Shown one piece after another: positions 33,499-35,453 of a stretch of DNA of 35,453 nucleotides (position 1 is the stretch's first letter; each line of letters begins with the position of its first letter). The DNA lies in NCBI RefSeq assembly GCF_902805515.1, contig NZ_CADCTE010000132.1, positions 1-35,453 on the forward strand. The letters run 5' to 3'. Both the position numbers and the translations under genes were made by a program. The notes below the pieces were generated by a model. The model saw nothing but the letters and a program-made list of their open reading frames with translations. It had not been told where the DNA came from and searched no databases. The stretch comes from an uncultured Arthrobacter sp. Its GTDB lineage: Bacteria > Actinomycetota > Actinomycetes > Actinomycetales > Micrococcaceae.

Positions 33499-34134
33499 AT
33501 GACATTGCTCACCACAGCCCTCGACACTGCGGACTGGCGGAAGTCGGTTTTCGACCTTTACTCGGCGGTCCGCCGACGTGCCGCCGAGGATTCCCCGGAA
33601 GCGGCGCATGCGCTCTGGCGGGACGGCCGGGACCGGCTGCTGGGCGGGCATCCCGCATCGCCCCTCGATGCCGGTGCGAAGGCATCCTTCACCGGTGTGC
33701 CCCTCGCCCCCTACGACCCGGCCTACCGTTTCGAGGCCACCGTCAACGACGACGGAGCGGGCGAAATCCGGAACGTCGAGACGGGCACCGACGGGACGGT
33801 GCCGTTCGAGCGGCTCGGCAGCATGGTGCTGCCGGGGCTGGGCAAACTCGCGCTGTGGCGGCTGAAATCCTATGGCGGGGGTATCTTCCTGCCGCTGCGC
33901 GACGGAACAGCGGGGCGCGACGGCGGCACCTACGGTGCAGGGCGGTATCTCCTGGATACGGTCAAAGGCGCCCACCTCGGCGAAGGGCGCCAGCCGGGCA
34001 GCCTTGTCATCGATCTCAACTTTGCCTACAACCCCTCCTGCGCCTACGACGAGGCCTGGGCGTGCCCGCTGCCGGGCCCGGACAACCGGCTTGAAGCGGA
34101 GGTTCCTGTGGGCGAACTGTACGGCGGCTACTGA
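33499..34134 (+). CDS. DUF1684 domain protein
   Basis: 211 residues, all DUF1684. After an N-terminal helix (WRKSVFDLYSAVRRRA, with the HALWRDGRDRLLGGHPASPL segment usual in the family) it is beta-rich. The conserved end has GGTYGAGRYLLDTVKGA, then LVIDLNFAYNPSCAYDEAWACPLP and NRLEAEVPVGE. The two Cys in NPSCAYDEAWACP are conserved in the family. The biochemical role is not established; it is cytosolic by the absence of a signal. It is divergent from the TSUP gene. Confidence 0.88.
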   Translation: MTLLTTALDTADWRKSVFDLYSAVRRRAAEDSPEAAHALWRDGRDRLLGGHPASPLDAGAKASFTGVPLAPYDPAYRFEATVNDDGAGEIRNVETGTDGTVPFERLGSMVLPGLGKLALWRLKSYGGGIFLPLRDGTAGRDGGTYGAGRYLLDTVKGAHLGEGRQPGSLVIDLNFAYNPSCAYDEAWACPLPGPDNRLEAEVPVGELYGGY

Positions 34135-34209
34135 CACCCGCCGAACCGGAACCGGGCCAGGCGTTCCACGGGCCGGCGCCCTGGACGGAACCGGCCCTGA
34201 AAAGTGACC

Positions 34210-34221
34210 GCCTGCGCAGGC
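34210..34221. repeat. 12-bp perfect palindrome upstream of the Stealth gene
   Basis: GCCTGCGCAGGC reads the same on both strands and lies about 33 bases before a TATCCT -10-like box. It may be an operator or part of a weak hairpin. Confidence 0.35.
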
Positions 34222-34265
34222 TTTATCATTGGAGCGACCACACCCTATCCTGCGCGGAGGCAAAG

Positions 34266-35453
34266 ATTACCGACACGGCTGCACAACACGACATCTATTT
34301 CGGCGCCCCTGAACCGGAGAACGAAGCCGAAATTCTTGAATCCGCCTCCCGTGCGGCAGTCGCCCGCTTCACCGACCGCTCCGACATCACGACGGTCAAG
34401 CGGCGCTTCACCCTCGTCAACTCCGACCGCACCCCGCACCAGGCGATGGTCGAGGACCTGCTGTTCATTCGGGCCGCCCTCGACGACGCCGGGATCTCCT
34501 ACCTGCTGGTGCGCGGCAACGACCAGCGCCCTGTCATCGCCATCGACGTCAAGGACCGCGAACGGCTGCGCGCCGCCCTGGTAGAGGCCTGCCGCAACGA
34601 GCCGTTCTATTCGCGCACCGTCGACACCAAGCGCCGCACCACGCTGCTGGTCACCGACGGAGAGCTCTCGCACAGCCGCAAGGCACGCATCTACCGACTG
34701 TTCCGCCCGCGCATCGAACCATTGGGCGGCCTTGCGTACGGGCCGTCGGCCGGTGTCCAGATCGAACTGTGGACCCTCGGCGCCGACAGCATCGAACTTC
34801 CCGTGGAGAACTCCCTGACCCGGCGCACGGTGCCGGCCTCGGAGGCCGTCCGCGGATCCGTGGTGCGCCACGGTCTGACCTGGCCGACGATCGACAACAT
34901 GTTCGCCGACCACGCCTCGGACATCGACTTCGACATCGACCTCGTCTTCTCCTGGGTCGACGGCAGCAGCCCCGAGTACCAGGCCGCCCGGGCCGCACGG
35001 ATGAAAGGCGCCGTCGTGGGCGAGGGCGATGACCACGAGGCACGCTTCCGCCAGATCGACGAGCTGAAGTACGCCCTGCGCTCGGTGTACATGTTCGCCC
35101 CCTGGGTCCGGCGGATCTTCATCGCCACCGATTCGGCACGGCCCGAATGGCTCGCCGACCACCCGTCGGTGACCTTCGTGCGGTCCGAGGAGCACTTCTC
35201 GGATCCGTCGGTGCTGCCGACCCACAACTCCCAGGCCGTCGAGGCCCAGCTGCAGCACATCCCGGGCCTCTCCGAGTACTTCCTGTACTCCAACGACGAC
35301 ATGTTCTTCGGCCGCCCCGTCGCACCCGACATGTTCTTCTCCCCCGGCGGGATCACCAAGTTCATCGAAGCCGACACCCGCATCGGCCTCGGCGAGAACG
35401 ACGCCGAGCGCAGCGGCTTCGAGAACGCCGCCCGCGTGAACCGCCGGCTTCTC
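34266..35453 (+). CDS. Stealth-family glycan phosphotransferase (3' end outside window)
   Basis: The frame runs 396 codons to the window edge. After a 220-residue N-terminal region come the Stealth blocks: CR1 DFDIDLVFSWVDGSSPEY (about 221-238), CR2 FRQIDELKYALRSVYMFAPWVRRIF then IATDSARPEWL (261-296), and CR3 HNSQAVEAQLQHIPGLSEYFLYSNDD (320-345). Known Stealth proteins transfer hexose-1-phosphate to build cell-wall or capsule polymers. No ATG, GTG or TTG lies in frame between the upstream gene and residue 61. ATT 34266 has GGAGG five bases before it and a TATCCT box upstream, so an ATT start is likely. ATG 34446 would remove 60 residues of continuous, well-composed sequence. Confidence 0.85.
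   Translation, partial: MTDTAAQHDIYFGAPEPENEAEILESASRAAVARFTDRSDITTVKRRFTLVNSDRTPHQAMVEDLLFIRAALDDAGISYLLVRGNDQRPVIAIDVKDRERLRAALVEACRNEPFYSRTVDTKRRTTLLVTDGELSHSRKARIYRLFRPRIEPLGGLAYGPSAGVQIELWTLGADSIELPVENSLTRRTVPASEAVRGSVVRHGLTWPTIDNMFADHASDIDFDIDLVFSWVDGSSPEYQAARAARMKGAVVGEGDDHEARFRQIDELKYALRSVYMFAPWVRRIFIATDSARPEWLADHPSVTFVRSEEHFSDPSVLPTHNSQAVEAQLQHIPGLSEYFLYSNDDMFFGRPVAPDMFFSPGGITKFIEADTRIGLGENDAERSGFENAARVNRRLL

Noticed and set aside
31604-33502. Long open frame on the plus strand opposite perM and the TSUP gene
   Set aside because: Its charged, repetitive composition and full overlap with two clear membrane-protein genes on the other strand mark it as a shadow.
1-35453. tRNA, rRNA, CRISPR, insertion sequence, prophage or biosynthetic cluster
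   Set aside because: I saw no cloverleaf with an anticodon arm, no regularly spaced repeats, and no transposase, integrase or phage genes; the repeats found are short and local.

Overview
The window is high-GC actinobacterial DNA and looks like a member of the Micrococcaceae (Arthrobacter-like). The pointers are the strongly GC-biased third codon positions, a monomeric NADP isocitrate dehydrogenase, a perM-purN gene pair near purH (the order Rv0955-Rv0956-Rv0957 in Mycobacterium tuberculosis), a DUF6318-like lipoprotein, and many genes that appear to have leaderless mRNAs (a TANNNT-type -10 box six bases before ATG/GTG). All product names come from reading motifs in the translations; no database search was possible.

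Region 1 (1-3754) is a surface-protein locus: the end of one CHRD-type secreted protein, a SigK-like ECF sigma factor, a complete second CHRD protein, and a lipoprotein sortase of class F type. Both CHRD proteins end in the same Pro-x-Gly-Gly-Ala-Asp-Thr-Gly motif, hydrophobic stretch and Arg-rich tail, so the sortase is probably their anchoring enzyme. No anti-sigma gene lies beside the sigma factor, and the sortase lacks the Arg expected after its catalytic Cys. Region 2 (3807-9056, all minus strand) holds a VOC-fold protein, a two-gene membrane unit (small anchored protein plus DUF5671-like protein) and a three-gene ABC-2 exporter with overlapping genes.

Region 3 (9152-17322) begins with one-carbon metabolism: glyA and folD on minus, then a flavin monooxygenase and purU on plus. 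Next is a convergent tetR/NAD(P)H-quinone-oxidoreductase pair whose two promoters share a near-identical operator, then a gamma-carbonic-anhydrase-like protein and a ROK repressor. Region 4 (17347-22844) is a monosaccharide ABC importer (ATPase, permease, lipoprotein binding protein) behind a promoter overlapped by a 25-bp palindrome, closed by a strong terminator, followed by a Gfo/Idh/MocA oxidoreductase.

Region 5 (22883-35453) is mostly housekeeping: icd and purH, an MFS transporter, a lipoprotein, corA overlapping purN, a small membrane protein, perM, a TauE/SafE-type permease, a DUF1684 protein, and a Stealth-family glycan phosphotransferase that runs off the window end and seems to start at ATT. 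glyA, folD, purU, purN and purH together make, interconvert and use the folate one-carbon units of purine synthesis. I found no rRNA, tRNA, CRISPR array, insertion sequence or prophage.
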